This document shows positions 10,158 to 18,881 of a DNA stretch of 64,000 nt, piece after piece. The DNA lies in contig NZ_PIPL01000001.1 of assembly GCF_003987145.1 (NCBI RefSeq), positions 620,001-684,000 on the forward strand, given 5' to 3'. Position 1 is the stretch's first letter. The number at the start of each line of letters is the position of its first letter. Below the pieces are notes generated by a model. The model worked only from the letters and a program-made list of their open reading frames with translations. It was not told the DNA's origin and made no database searches. The translations under genes were made by a program, and so were the position numbers. The stretch comes from Aliidiomarina minuta. GTDB lineage: Bacteria; Pseudomonadota; Gammaproteobacteria; Enterobacterales; Alteromonadaceae.

Positions 10158-11540
10158 TTAAAAACGAATCACGCCAATCAGCTGCATGAAAATAATGATA
10201 ATAGCGAGCGGTGCCAGGTAACGCACACAGAAGCGCCAGAGGTTATAAATAGCTGGATGGCCACCCAGTTCATCTCGCGTAAACTGACCCTTAATCGCCC
10301 AGCCCGTAAACAAAGCAACTGCCAGGCCACCCAAAGGCAACATCACATTCGACGTAATATGATCAATCACATTAAAGATATTGACCATTTCAGTACCGAA
10401 GAAATGCCAGTTAAGCACTGTCCACTCTGCGCCGGCGAAAGAGTATATGGTTAATAAACTCAAAGTCCAGAGTACCAGGCCAGAGGTCAGAGCAGCCTGC
10501 CACCGGTTCAGGGCAAATTTTTCAACTAAAAAGGCAACCGAAGATTCAATCATTGAAATAGCGGACGTAAATGCTGCCAGTACCAACATCACGAAAAAAA
10601 CGGTAGCAACAAGAATGCCCGCTGGCATAGTTGCAAAGGCCAGAGGCAAGGTCTGGAATATCAGACCAGGGCCCTCTCCTGGCGTTAACGCATAACCGAA
10701 AACAATAGGGAAAATTGCCAGGCCAGCCAACAAGGCCACAAAAGTATCGGCCACCGCAACCCACATTGAAGTGCTTACAATAGAGGTTTCTTTAGGCAGG
10801 TAAGCGCCGTACATGATCATAACGCCGGAAGCCAGACTCAGCGTGAAAAATGCATGGCCCAGAGCAATCAGCACACCATTAATCGTCAACTCACTGAAGT
10901 CGGGGCGGAACATGAAGTTAACCGCAGCGCCAAAATCTCCAATTTGCGCTGCATAAATAGCAATGATCGCCAACAAAATAAGCATAGCTGGCATTAACAG
11001 GCGCACGGCCCTTTCCAAACCATGTTTAAAGCCTTTGCCTACCACAAAAACAGTGGCTGCAATCAATAAGCTGGTAAACAGCAAAAGCTCAGAAACCGAA
11101 CCGGTCATGTTCGTATAGATCTCTTCTATTTCAATAGTGCCTGCTCCAGCGAACTGGCCGGAAGCACTTTTAAAAATATAGGAGAAAGCCCAGGCTGCTA
11201 TGACAGAGTAAAAAGTCAGGATGACAAAACCTGTACCCATGGTCATCCAGCCGGTAACTTGCCAACTCTTATGCGCTCCTGATTCTTTAGCCAGGTTTTG
11301 TGCCGCAAAACCCGGCGAGTTACGTCCTCGTCGACCAATCAGAAGCTCACCAATTAATACGGGAACACCAATCGCAAAGATGCAAACCAGGTAAACCAAT
11401 ACAAAAGCGCCACCACCATTTTCACCCATAATATAAGGAAATTTCCAGATATTACCTAAGCCTACGGCAGCAGCGGTGGCTGCAAGAATAAACGAAAAGC
11501 GGCTATGCCAGCGGGTACTGATAGCGGTTCTTGTTGTCAT
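10158..11540 (-). CDS. Neurotransmitter:sodium symporter (NSS/SNF) family transporter
   Basis: 460 residues with about 11-12 transmembrane helices. The N-terminal AAVGLGNIWKFPYIMGENGGGAF segment is the hallmark of the NSS (LeuT-like) fold, whose unwound first helix binds Na+ and substrate. The length is typical of bacterial members. Known role: Na+-driven uptake of an amino acid; the specific substrate cannot be read from the sequence. It is the first gene of a minus-strand run (NSS, nhaC, pepN, DUF2835), with its promoter expected in 11541-11621. Confidence 0.92.
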   Translation of the reverse strand: MTTRTAISTRWHSRFSFILAATAAAVGLGNIWKFPYIMGENGGGAFVLVYLVCIFAIGVPVLIGELLIGRRGRNSPGFAAQNLAKESGAHKSWQVTGWMTMGTGFVILTFYSVIAAWAFSYIFKSASGQFAGAGTIEIEEIYTNMTGSVSELLLFTSLLIAATVFVVGKGFKHGLERAVRLLMPAMLILLAIIAIYAAQIGDFGAAVNFMFRPDFSELTINGVLIALGHAFFTLSLASGVMIMYGAYLPKETSIVSTSMWVAVADTFVALLAGLAIFPIVFGYALTPGEGPGLIFQTLPLAFATMPAGILVATVFFVMLVLAAFTSAISMIESSVAFLVEKFALNRWQAALTSGLVLWTLSLLTIYSFAGAEWTVLNWHFFGTEMVNIFNVIDHITSNVMLPLGGLAVALFTGWAIKGQFTRDELGGHPAIYNLWRFCVRYLAPLAIIIIFMQLIGVIRF

Positions 11541-11621
11541 AATGAATACTTATTTTTAGTTATAGTTTTGTATAAAGGAGGGTATAACACCACAAAGTGG
11601 CCTAAAAATACAAGCAGAAGT

Positions 11622-11648
11622 CAGCTGGGCTATTGGCTAGCCCAGCTG
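11622..11648 (-). terminator. Strong hairpin downstream of prc
   Basis: CAGCTGGGCTA and TAGCCCAGCTG form a perfect 11-bp stem with a 5-base loop, 13 bases after the prc stop. On the minus strand a moderately T-rich stretch follows (GTATTTTT, about 15 bases on). It is a likely terminator or 3' mRNA-stabilising structure, though the T tract is not adjacent to the stem. Confidence 0.55.
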
Positions 11649-11661
11649 AGGAGTGGTTCTA

Positions 11662-13698
11662 TTAACTGTCCTGACCGCGCTGGTTTATGAAATCCAGAGT
11701 GATGCGGATAGTTTCCTGCAAGTAAGGGTCTGGGTCACGGTAAGCTTCATCAGCATCTTCCGCCGCTTCCACAGGCTCCTTGCCTTCACGAGCTAAACGT
11801 TCGTTAATGCGTGCAAGGCGACGCTCACGATCCGCTTCAGACTCGGCATCTCGTTCACTTTGTACCAGCGACACATAATTTCTGTCCCGACGCGCACGGA
11901 AGCGTTCAATGTCCTCGTGAATGTAAGCAAACTCAGGGTTGTTCTCAATACGAGCCTTATGCAGCTCGGTTAGTGCCTGCAGGTTTTCTTCCGGCAGCCA
12001 GCCTAAACGGTCGAACTCTACTGAATCAATTTGATCCCAGGGTAAAGCGTTGTCAGCACGGCTTTCACCAAAATCATCAGGTTCAATAGGTGAAGGGAAC
12101 AGAATATCAGGCACTACGCCGCGATGCTGTGTACTGCCCCCATCAATACGATAGAACTTAGCGATCGTATACTGAATGCTACCTAATGGATTTGAGTAAA
12201 AATCAAAACGACGCTGCAGGTTCCGATGCTGCTGCACAGTACCTTTTCCGAAGGTCTGCTCACCCACTACAATGCCTCGGTTATAATCCTGAATAGCTGC
12301 GGCAAAAATTTCAGAAGCCGAAGCGCTGAAGCGGTCCACCAGTACTGTCAATGGGCCTTCATAATAAGACACACCATCTTCATCCCTATTAACATCGATA
12401 CGTCCACTGCTGTCGCGAACCTGAACAACCGGGCCCGATTCAATAAACAATCCGGTTAGAAAGATAGACTCACTCAGCGAACCGCCGCCGTTGCCTCGCA
12501 GGTCAACAACAATGCCTTCAATATCTTTCTCTTCTAATTCTTTAAGCAACTTGCGTACATCCGCTGACAAGTTGTTATAAAAACCAGGGATTTCAATAAC
12601 CCCAACAGGGCGATCAGAATATTCACTTTCTTCCAGAATTTTCACGCTGGCTTTAGCTTCACGATCTTCAATACGTACTTTATCGCGAACGATTTCAACC
12701 GTTTCTGGTGTTCCCCCAGAGCCTTCGCTTTCTTTCAACACCTGCAACCGCACGGTGCTGCCTTTAGGGCCGGTAATTAAATCGACCACGTCATCAAGAC
12801 GCCAGCCAATGATATCGACGAACTCTTTATCGCCCTGGGCCACTGCAATAATGCGGTCATCCGGGGCCAGTTCACCGGTTTGGTCAGCCGGACCACCAGG
12901 CACCAGGCTACGAATAACGGTATAGTCATATTCAGCCTGCAATACAGCCCCGATGCCTTCCAGTTGCAGATTCATATTTTGCTGGAAACGTTCGGCGTTA
13001 CGCGGAGACAGGTAACTCGTATGGGCCTCTACGCTTCGGGCAAAGGCGTTCATTACTGTTTGAAAAGCATCTTCGCTTTTTGAGTTGGTTAACCGCTGTA
13101 TCGCACTTTGGTAACGCCGCTCAAGGTTTTCCTGAATTTCATCCTGGTCGCGGCCTGCCATAGCCAAATTCAGTGCATCATTCTTCAGTCGCTGCTGCCA
13201 CACAGCTTCTAACTCACTCGAATCCGCAGCCCAGTCTTCTTCAGCACGATCATAATAATAACGTTCGCCTTCGACCTCGAAATCAAACTCTTCACCTAAT
13301 AACGATAAAGCATGAGCATAACGCTCGTAGCGACGTTCCAGGCTCAACTGGTAAATTTCATAAGGGAGAGAAAGATCCCCTTCCTGTAACATCACATGAA
13401 AGTTTTCAGCGTGCTCTCTGAACTTGTCGATATCTTCCTGCAGGAAAAACATGCGATTGTAGTCAAGCTGTTCAAAGAAACGGTCAAAAATTTGCTCGCC
13501 CATTGCCTCGTCCATTTCAACGCGGCTGTAATGGTAGCGGGTAAAATACGACGCAATCCGTTTACTCGCCGTTTCATGCTGGGACTCAGCGGATAATCTG
13601 GGTAATTCATCAAGATTATGATTTGGGGTTACCGCAAAAGCCAGCGGTGCCATTATAAAACCACTGAGAATCAGGCTACGGAAAAACGGCTTTCTCAT
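11662..13698 (-). CDS. prc: Carboxy-terminal processing protease (tail-specific protease), S41A
   Basis: 678 residues, close to E. coli Prc. An N-terminal signal segment (RSLILSGFIMAPLAFA) sends it to the periplasm. A PDZ domain lies at about 245-325 (IGAVLQAEYDYTVI ... GGPADQTG), and the Ser-Lys dyad is visible as SASASEIF near 458 and FGKGTVQ near 484. Known role: cleaves periplasmic proteins and lipoproteins from their C-terminus, including peptidoglycan hydrolases and their regulators. The ATG at 13698 follows TAGGAG, which overlaps the proQ stop TAG, so the two genes are coupled; the proQ-prc order matches E. coli. Confidence 0.95.
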   Translation of the reverse strand: MRKPFFRSLILSGFIMAPLAFAVTPNHNLDELPRLSAESQHETASKRIASYFTRYHYSRVEMDEAMGEQIFDRFFEQLDYNRMFFLQEDIDKFREHAENFHVMLQEGDLSLPYEIYQLSLERRYERYAHALSLLGEEFDFEVEGERYYYDRAEEDWAADSSELEAVWQQRLKNDALNLAMAGRDQDEIQENLERRYQSAIQRLTNSKSEDAFQTVMNAFARSVEAHTSYLSPRNAERFQQNMNLQLEGIGAVLQAEYDYTVIRSLVPGGPADQTGELAPDDRIIAVAQGDKEFVDIIGWRLDDVVDLITGPKGSTVRLQVLKESEGSGGTPETVEIVRDKVRIEDREAKASVKILEESEYSDRPVGVIEIPGFYNNLSADVRKLLKELEEKDIEGIVVDLRGNGGGSLSESIFLTGLFIESGPVVQVRDSSGRIDVNRDEDGVSYYEGPLTVLVDRFSASASEIFAAAIQDYNRGIVVGEQTFGKGTVQQHRNLQRRFDFYSNPLGSIQYTIAKFYRIDGGSTQHRGVVPDILFPSPIEPDDFGESRADNALPWDQIDSVEFDRLGWLPEENLQALTELHKARIENNPEFAYIHEDIERFRARRDRNYVSLVQSERDAESEADRERRLARINERLAREGKEPVEAAEDADEAYRDPDPYLQETIRITLDFINQRGQDS

Positions 13699-13708
13699 TC
13701 ATATACTC

Positions 13709-14350
13709 CTAAGATGTGACAAACACATTCTCAATCTTTACTTTCACAGTGATGCCAGACACCAACTGTACTTGTACCTCAGACTTCTCAATAGCAATAA
13801 CAGTTCCCGGCATTGGTGACTGTCCTACTTTAACCTGAACATTCTGACCTTCTTCGAGGTCACCGAGCGTAACTGCTTTCAATTCAGGTTCCGCTTTTTT
13901 GTGCTTAGATTTATTGGCTGCTTTGCCCGCAGAAGGTTTTGGCCGGGGTTTCTTTTTATCGCTGGGCTGAGTTTTATCTGCTGCCGGTTTCTCCGCTTTG
14001 CGTTTTTCCGCCACTTTAGCTTTGGATTCAGCCAGAGTTTCCTGAGCATGCTGCGCATGCTCATCTTCTACAATACCCGCTTTAGCACCATCAAGATCAA
14101 CACGGTCCGTACCTGTTTTCACTCCCCTAAGGTAGCGCCAGGAGCTGGTGTACTGACGCAGAGCGCTGCGCAGGCGTGTTTTACTGACCTTGGGATCCCC
14201 TTCCATGCGCTTCGCAAGGTCTTCAAAAATGCCAATTTTTAAAGGCTTAGCTTCACCACTGAGGGTAAAACACTGCGGAAATTGTTCAGCCAGGTAAGCT
14301 ATTACTGCTTTGCTGGTCGCAAGCTTTTCTGATGTTTCTTGGTTGTCCAT
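13709..14350 (-). CDS. proQ: RNA chaperone ProQ
   Basis: 213 residues in three visible parts: an N-terminal FinO/ProQ RNA-binding domain (about 10-120, with VIAYLAEQFPQCF and LRSALRQYTSSWRYL), a Lys/Pro/Ala-rich linker (about 120-155) and a C-terminal Tudor-like domain (about 158-213, VTLGDLEEGQNVQVKVG). Known role: global binder of structured sRNAs and mRNA 3' ends. The linker is rich in lysine like other members. It lies upstream of prc, as in E. coli, and downstream of an unknown acidic protein. Confidence 0.94.
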   Translation of the reverse strand: MDNQETSEKLATSKAVIAYLAEQFPQCFTLSGEAKPLKIGIFEDLAKRMEGDPKVSKTRLRSALRQYTSSWRYLRGVKTGTDRVDLDGAKAGIVEDEHAQHAQETLAESKAKVAEKRKAEKPAADKTQPSDKKKPRPKPSAGKAANKSKHKKAEPELKAVTLGDLEEGQNVQVKVGQSPMPGTVIAIEKSEVQVQLVSGITVKVKIENVFVTS

Positions 14351-14360
14351 TAACTAAACC

Positions 14361-14672
14361 TTAATTACTGTCACTATCATCATAGTCAGCTTCATCGCGT
14401 TGTTGTTCCATTTTACGAATCACACCTGACACATAATCATCCATCTCATCACTTTCCAGCTCTGTAAGAGCTGGCTCGCGAAACCAAATGAAGCATAACT
14501 CCTCAATCAACTCAATAATCTGGGGATGACTCCAGTCATCTGCCTGCGCCTGAGTAACGGCGCTGTGTAACATCATATTAAGTTGATCAGCAGCTAATTC
14601 TGCCTCTTCTTCAAATTCATCCATATCCGCCACACTAACCAGATAGGGATGGATCTCAAATTCATTTAACAT
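14361..14672 (-). CDS. Uncharacterised acidic protein between msrC and proQ
   Basis: 103 residues that I do not recognise. The protein is strongly acidic, with Asp/Glu-rich ends (DMDEFEEEAE near the N-terminus, DEADYDDSDSN at the C-terminus), predicted helical, with no signal peptide, membrane segment or cysteine pair. The ATG lies inside the last codons of msrC (11-bp overlap) without a clear ribosome-binding site, which suggests translation coupled to msrC. The gene ends 10 bases before proQ. The overlap on one side and tight spacing on the other support it as real. A role linked to ProQ or ribosome or RNA binding would be speculation. Confidence 0.75.
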   Translation of the reverse strand: MLNEFEIHPYLVSVADMDEFEEEAELAADQLNMMLHSAVTQAQADDWSHPQIIELIEELCFIWFREPALTELESDEMDDYVSGVIRKMEQQRDEADYDDSDSN

Positions 14673-15144
14673 AAAAAGACCAGTTAAGGCTTTCTAGCAA
14701 ATTAAGTAACTTCTCTAATCCTGCCTGGTCATCTTCATTAAAGCGACCCAAGTCAGGGCTATCTATATCAAGAACAGCCACAACTTGCTGTTCTTTTACA
14801 ATAGGTATGACAATTTCTGAATTACTGGCAGCGTCACAGGCAATATGTCCTGGAAACGCATGCACATCAGTTACCAGTTTAGTCTGCTTTTCTGCTGCTG
14901 CACTACCACAAACTCCCTGTCCAAAAGGAATGCGCACGCAAGCTACTTTTCCCTGAAAAGGGCCCAGCACTAAAGTCTGGTCCTGAGCCTGTTCGTTAAT
15001 ATAAAACCCGGCCCAATTAATATTATCCAGACGTTCATAAAGCAACGCACTAATATTGGCCAGATTCGCAATTAAATCAGGTTCATCGGCGCACAAGGCT
15101 TCTGCCTGCTGCGTAATTTCGAGATACAAATTTGGGTCTTTCAC
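14662..15144 (-). CDS. msrC: Free methionine-(R)-sulfoxide reductase, GAF domain
   Basis: 160 residues forming one GAF domain. The three cysteines of the fRMsr family are in place: C69 (GKVACVRIPFG), C79 (GQGVCGSA) and C103 (FPGHIACDAASNSE), the same spacing as in E. coli MsrC. Known role: cytosolic reduction of free L-methionine-R-sulfoxide, using a disulfide relay to thioredoxin. The neighbourhood (prc, proQ, msrC) is conserved with E. coli. It starts 3 bases after the YeaC-like gene, so it belongs to the same operon. Confidence 0.93.
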   Translation of the reverse strand: MKDPNLYLEITQQAEALCADEPDLIANLANISALLYERLDNINWAGFYINEQAQDQTLVLGPFQGKVACVRIPFGQGVCGSAAAEKQTKLVTDVHAFPGHIACDAASNSEIVIPIVKEQQVVAVLDIDSPDLGRFNEDDQAGLEKLLNLLESLNWSFYVK

Positions 15145-15147
15145 TAC

Positions 15148-15435
15148 TTAAGTCGACTCCGTTTCAGACGAGTTTAGGTCAAAGCGCGCGATGCTTTGCT
15201 GTTCGCGACGAAGCTCAGCCTTAGTTTTTTCTACCAGGGTGCCATTTTTACTAATTGAAAATGGTTCATCCTGTTCCAAATGACGCGCCTGATATAACAT
15301 GACCAGCGCTAACGTATCTTCCCGTTGTGAAGGTGTTAATATCTGACCATCGGCCCAGCGCCCAGTCTCAACAGCATCAAGCAAACGCTGATACAGGTCG
15401 ATAGTCATGTTGGCAATCAGTTGCTCATGTTGCAT
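15148..15435 (-). CDS. DUF1315 (YeaC-like) family protein
   Basis: 95 residues, soluble and without cysteines. The pattern MTIDLYQRLLDAVETGRW followed by LTPSQREDTLALVMLYQARH matches E. coli YeaC (DUF1315) as I recall it. Function unknown. The gene begins 1 base after the stop of the zinc-ribbon gene and ends 3 bases before msrC. In E. coli yeaC also lies near a methionine sulfoxide reductase gene (msrB/yeaA), so the pairing with msrC here may carry meaning, but this is only suggestive. Confidence 0.85.
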   Translation of the reverse strand: MQHEQLIANMTIDLYQRLLDAVETGRWADGQILTPSQREDTLALVMLYQARHLEQDEPFSISKNGTLVEKTKAELRREQQSIARFDLNSSETEST

Positions 15436-15436
15436 A

Positions 15437-15772
15437 TTACAGTCGCTTCTTCACTAAAATGATGCGAGCCCGGTTAATCAGATACCAGATAAAACCAACA
15501 ACCATAACCAGCATTGAAACCTGTACCTGCCATCCCGGGTCCGGGCTGCTTTCGTCCCGGAAATAAAAAGTACCTGCTATACCTAACATGAACAGAAGCA
15601 TAGCAAGCATGCTTTGAGAGGTTAGTTTATTGATTTTGTCGGCTTTGGTGCGGCTACGCAAGCGGGCAAGCTGAGCCTGGTCCTGCCCTTCAAGGACAAA
15701 ACCGCAATGCTCACATACCGCTGCTTTATCTGAAATTTTCTGACTGCACTGTGGGCAGCTTACAATAGCCAT
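15437..15772 (-). CDS. Zinc-ribbon membrane protein
   Basis: 111 residues from the ATG at 15772, which has a GAGG ribosome-binding site 7-8 bases upstream; a GTG five codons earlier overlaps that site and is less likely. An N-terminal zinc ribbon (CPQCSQ ... CEHCGF) is followed by a basic linker and two transmembrane helices (MLAMLLFMLGIAGTFYF and VSMLVMVVGFIWYLI). Many small bacterial membrane proteins share this build; no specific function is known. It is the first gene of the minus-strand run leading to msrC, proQ and prc. Confidence 0.8.
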   Translation of the reverse strand: MAIVSCPQCSQKISDKAAVCEHCGFVLEGQDQAQLARLRSRTKADKINKLTSQSMLAMLLFMLGIAGTFYFRDESSPDPGWQVQVSMLVMVVGFIWYLINRARIILVKKRL

Positions 15773-15837
15773 AGCTTTTCCTCTCACTACTCACTTTATG
15801 TGGGCATTGTGCCACAACATCAAGTAGCAAGGTAAGC

Positions 15838-15879
15838 GTAAAAAAATAAAGCAACAAACTGAACTCGTCAGTTTGTTGC
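15838..15879 (-). terminator. Rho-independent terminator of the AGCS symporter gene
   Basis: On the minus strand GCAACAAACTGA and TCAGTTTGTTGC form a perfect 12-bp stem with a 5-base loop, followed directly by TTTATTTTTTT. It begins about 20 bases after the stop codon of the symporter gene. Confidence 0.88.
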
Positions 15880-15898
15880 TCGCTTGCGACTAACTACC

Positions 15899-17575
15899 TT
15901 ATTTTTTATCAGGTAACTTATGCTTGTTCTCTTTCCAGTACTTATTAACGGTGCTTTTCATTTCTTTACGCATCAGAAAAATGCCCAGCAGGTTTGGCAA
16001 TGTCATCATGACAATAGCCACCGCTGCGATTTTCCAGATAAGGGTAGTGTCTGACACCGCCGCGATGAAGAAACCCGCAACATAGAACAAGCGATATGGC
16101 ATCACTGAACGAGGCCCTGCCAGGTAAATCATAGCTCTGTCACCATAATACGACCAGGCAATCGCTGTCGAAAATGCAAACATCAACAGACCAATAGAGA
16201 CTATATACTGGCCAAAATCACCGAAGTAACCTCTGGTAAAAGCCACCGTTGTCAAGGCTGCCGAGTGAATCAACGACTCTCCCTGCACCTGAATATTATC
16301 TCTGGTGAAACGGCCATTAGTAACGTTCAGAGTGCCTGAATATGGGGTATCACCACCAATCAGAATCTCTACATTTTCCGCCACTGAACGTGAGTTCAAA
16401 ATGGTATACTCACCCGCTACCGGACGGCCGGAAACAACCTCTATCTCACCTTCAAAAACTTCAACGTCATGATTGCGGCCTTGATTCAAATAGGTTGAAA
16501 GCTGGCTTCTATCCTGCTCTATCTGATCCGAATATACACCGCTTATAATACGCATATCAGAGCGATCAAAGCGATTTTGATGTTTTTCTGTCCAGACACC
16601 CGATGCCAGAATCACCAGACCGGTTAAAGTACAGATTATGATGGTATCAATGAAAGGCTCAAGGATGGATACCATGCCTTCTTCAGCAGGCTCTTTGGTA
16701 CGCGCTGAAGCGTGCGCAATAGCGGCAGACCCCTGACCCGCTTCGTTCGAGAATAAACCGCGCGCTACACCCATATTGAAAGCGTAAGCAAAGCTGGCAC
16801 CAACGAAACCGCCCACAGCTGCAGACCCGGTAAAGGCATCAGAGAATATAGAAACAAAAGAAGGAATGATATTTTCTACGTTATAGAAAATAACCGCAAA
16901 AGCACCCAGCACATATAAAACCGACATCAAAGGCACAATGCGCGAGGTTACTTTAGCGATACGGCGAATACCGCCGATAATCACCAGACCAAGCAATATT
17001 GCCATAACACCGCCGACCCAGACAGGCGGCACGTTGAAAGTCGCTTCCATAGCCTGAGCAATGTTATTACTTTGTGGCATGTTACCGGTACCGAAAGAAC
17101 TGATAACGGTCGCGATAGCAAATATCACCGCCAACCATTTCATATTCAGGCCTTTATCCATGAAATACATGGGGCCACCGGCCATAGTGCCATCTTCGGT
17201 TTTGCTGCGATATTTATGCGAGAGCGTGACTTCTACAAATTTGGTGGTCATACCAAAAAATGCTGTCATCCACATCCAGAACAAGGCTGCGGGCCCACCT
17301 AAAAACAGAGCTAGTGCCACGCCACCTATGTTACCGGTACCTACTGTGCCGGATAAGGCTGTTGTCAGTGCCTGAAAATGAGTGGTATCACCGGGATCAC
17401 GGCTGCGATCAAACTTACCGGTAACGACTCGCCAGCCATGTTTAAAAAAGCGAATCTGCGGAAACTTGAGGTAAATGGTGAAAAACAAACCCACCCCAAG
17501 CAGAATAAACGGAAAATAAAAAGCTCCGCCTAATATGCTGTCCAGAAAATCCAGTGTGTTATTGATAAATTCCAA
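15899..17575 (-). CDS. Sodium:alanine/glycine symporter (AGCS) with an extra extracytoplasmic insert
   Basis: 558 residues, about 100 longer than usual for AGCS (AlsT/AgcS) carriers. Family signatures are clear: LSGTVGTGNIGGVALAL near residue 75, MAGGPMYFMDKGL near 131 and FSNEAGQGSAAIAHA near 275. Known role: Na+-coupled uptake of alanine or glycine across the inner membrane. Between the helix ending GLVILASGVW (about 328) and the next one starting near 455 lies a hydrophilic, beta-rich insert (about 330-435) rich in Glu, Asp, Asn and Ser. By topology it should be periplasmic. Typical members have only a short loop here. The gene stands alone, with a strong terminator behind it. Confidence 0.92.
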   Translation of the reverse strand: MEFINNTLDFLDSILGGAFYFPFILLGVGLFFTIYLKFPQIRFFKHGWRVVTGKFDRSRDPGDTTHFQALTTALSGTVGTGNIGGVALALFLGGPAALFWMWMTAFFGMTTKFVEVTLSHKYRSKTEDGTMAGGPMYFMDKGLNMKWLAVIFAIATVISSFGTGNMPQSNNIAQAMEATFNVPPVWVGGVMAILLGLVIIGGIRRIAKVTSRIVPLMSVLYVLGAFAVIFYNVENIIPSFVSIFSDAFTGSAAVGGFVGASFAYAFNMGVARGLFSNEAGQGSAAIAHASARTKEPAEEGMVSILEPFIDTIIICTLTGLVILASGVWTEKHQNRFDRSDMRIISGVYSDQIEQDRSQLSTYLNQGRNHDVEVFEGEIEVVSGRPVAGEYTILNSRSVAENVEILIGGDTPYSGTLNVTNGRFTRDNIQVQGESLIHSAALTTVAFTRGYFGDFGQYIVSIGLLMFAFSTAIAWSYYGDRAMIYLAGPRSVMPYRLFYVAGFFIAAVSDTTLIWKIAAVAIVMMTLPNLLGIFLMRKEMKSTVNKYWKENKHKLPDKK

Positions 17576-17614
17576 GGTAGCCCCCTGACTTTATTATTGT
17601 TTATTGTAATTATG

Positions 17615-17643
17615 ACGGCGCTCAGCCAATTCTCTGGCGCCGT
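17615..17643 (-). terminator. Possible weak terminator downstream of the M14 gene
   Basis: ACGGCGC and GCGCCGT form a 7-bp GC-rich stem around a 15-base loop, 19 bases after the M14 stop codon. No T run follows on the minus strand, so termination would be weak or Rho-dependent. Confidence 0.35.
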
Positions 17644-17661
17644 TTGATAGTAGCAGGTTTT

Positions 17662-18789
17662 TTAGCGTAATTGGTCCGCTACCGCATGTATTGCCGCCAG
17701 GGTATCGTAGCCGAACTGCTGACTACGTATATCCGACCAACCGGTTTCCAAGTTTGGAATACCGTCGTTATCTTTAAAAGGCATCTCAACAGTAAAGGAC
17801 AAACAATTGAAAGTCTCCCCCACATTTGCGGAGCCTACCGTCAGATTCGCTTCACCAGGAGCACTTCGCTCATAGCCATGCTCAACCTGAAACTCCGGAG
17901 TAGCTGCCAATAGCGCATTTTTAAAAGCGTTTTCCAGTTGCTCCAGCCGTTCATCATATCCTGGATTCCCCTCACAGCCAGCAACGAAGTTATATGGAAT
18001 CGCCTCATCGCCGTGAATGTCTAAAAACATATCCACACCACTGTCGACCATTGCCTGACGCACCAGGTAGACTTCCGGGCTCTTCTCCATGCTGGGCGTC
18101 TGCCACTCACGGTTCAGATTAACGCCTTTAGCATTAGTGCGCAGGTGGCCACGTGCACTGCCATCAGGATTCATATTAGGTACAATAAAGAAGGTTGCTT
18201 TTTGCAGCAATAAGCGCGCAACACCATCGTCGTCATCTAATAAGCGATGTAAAAGGCCTTCCACAAACCATTCCGCCATACTTTCACCAGGGTGTTGCCG
18301 GGCGGTAATCCAGATATTCAACTTTTCCGGCGAGGGTTCACCCACCACTAACAAAGTCATATCACGGCCATCCAGAGTCTGTCCCAGCAAGCGCTGCTCA
18401 ACCCAGGAAGACTGCTGTGCTGCCTGCAACAAGTCCTGATGCCGCTCGTAACTATAAGGTACAAAGTAGGCGTAATACACGGTTTCCTGTTCTGGTGCAT
18501 GCGTAATCAACAGGTTTTCACCATCAAACTCAGTAGGTACCCGGAACCAGTGTTCACGATCATAACTAGCCATAGCCTGATAACCTTTCCAGCCATCAGG
18601 GTAAGCCGCTTTGTCGACACCTTCAATCACCAAGCGGTGCTCAACATCCGCCTGACTGTATAATTTAAAATGGAACCATTGAAAAAAATCAGACTGATGA
18701 TCGGCGCGAATGCGGAGGCGGATAGCATCAGGTTGCTCAGCAGCAATCACTTCTATATTGCCACTGTCAAAATTACTGGAGATAAACAT
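17662..18789 (-). CDS. M14-type zinc carboxypeptidase (cytosolic carboxypeptidase-like)
   Basis: 375 residues without a signal peptide. An N-terminal beta domain (about 1-125) precedes the M14 catalytic domain. Zinc ligands are visible in ARQHPGESMAEWF (His and Glu) and FLDIHGDEAIP (His), with NMNPDGSARGHLRTNAKGVNLNREW between them and a candidate catalytic Glu in FTVEMPF. The N-terminal beta domain plus this core is the arrangement of cytosolic carboxypeptidase-like (CCP/AGBL) M14 proteins. The physiological substrate in bacteria is unknown; removal of C-terminal residues from peptides is inferred. It is separated from GAPDH by a terminator. Confidence 0.9.
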   Translation of the reverse strand: MFISSNFDSGNIEVIAAEQPDAIRLRIRADHQSDFFQWFHFKLYSQADVEHRLVIEGVDKAAYPDGWKGYQAMASYDREHWFRVPTEFDGENLLITHAPEQETVYYAYFVPYSYERHQDLLQAAQQSSWVEQRLLGQTLDGRDMTLLVVGEPSPEKLNIWITARQHPGESMAEWFVEGLLHRLLDDDDGVARLLLQKATFFIVPNMNPDGSARGHLRTNAKGVNLNREWQTPSMEKSPEVYLVRQAMVDSGVDMFLDIHGDEAIPYNFVAGCEGNPGYDERLEQLENAFKNALLAATPEFQVEHGYERSAPGEANLTVGSANVGETFNCLSFTVEMPFKDNDGIPNLETGWSDIRSQQFGYDTLAAIHAVADQLR

Positions 18790-18837
18790 ACAACGAAAAC
18801 TCCCTGCTTAAATAGTAAGCATAGATAAAAAAGACCA

Positions 18838-18869
18838 CAGTAAAAATAAAGCGCCCGCAGGCGCTTTAT
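18838..18869 (-). terminator. Rho-independent terminator of the GAPDH gene
   Basis: ATAAAGCGCC and GGCGCTTTAT form a 10-bp stem with a 4-base loop; on the minus strand TTTATTTTTA follows. It begins 13 bases after the stop of the GAPDH gene and is the expected end of the msrB-gap transcript. Confidence 0.88.
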
Positions 18870-18881
18870 CATTTCATTTAC

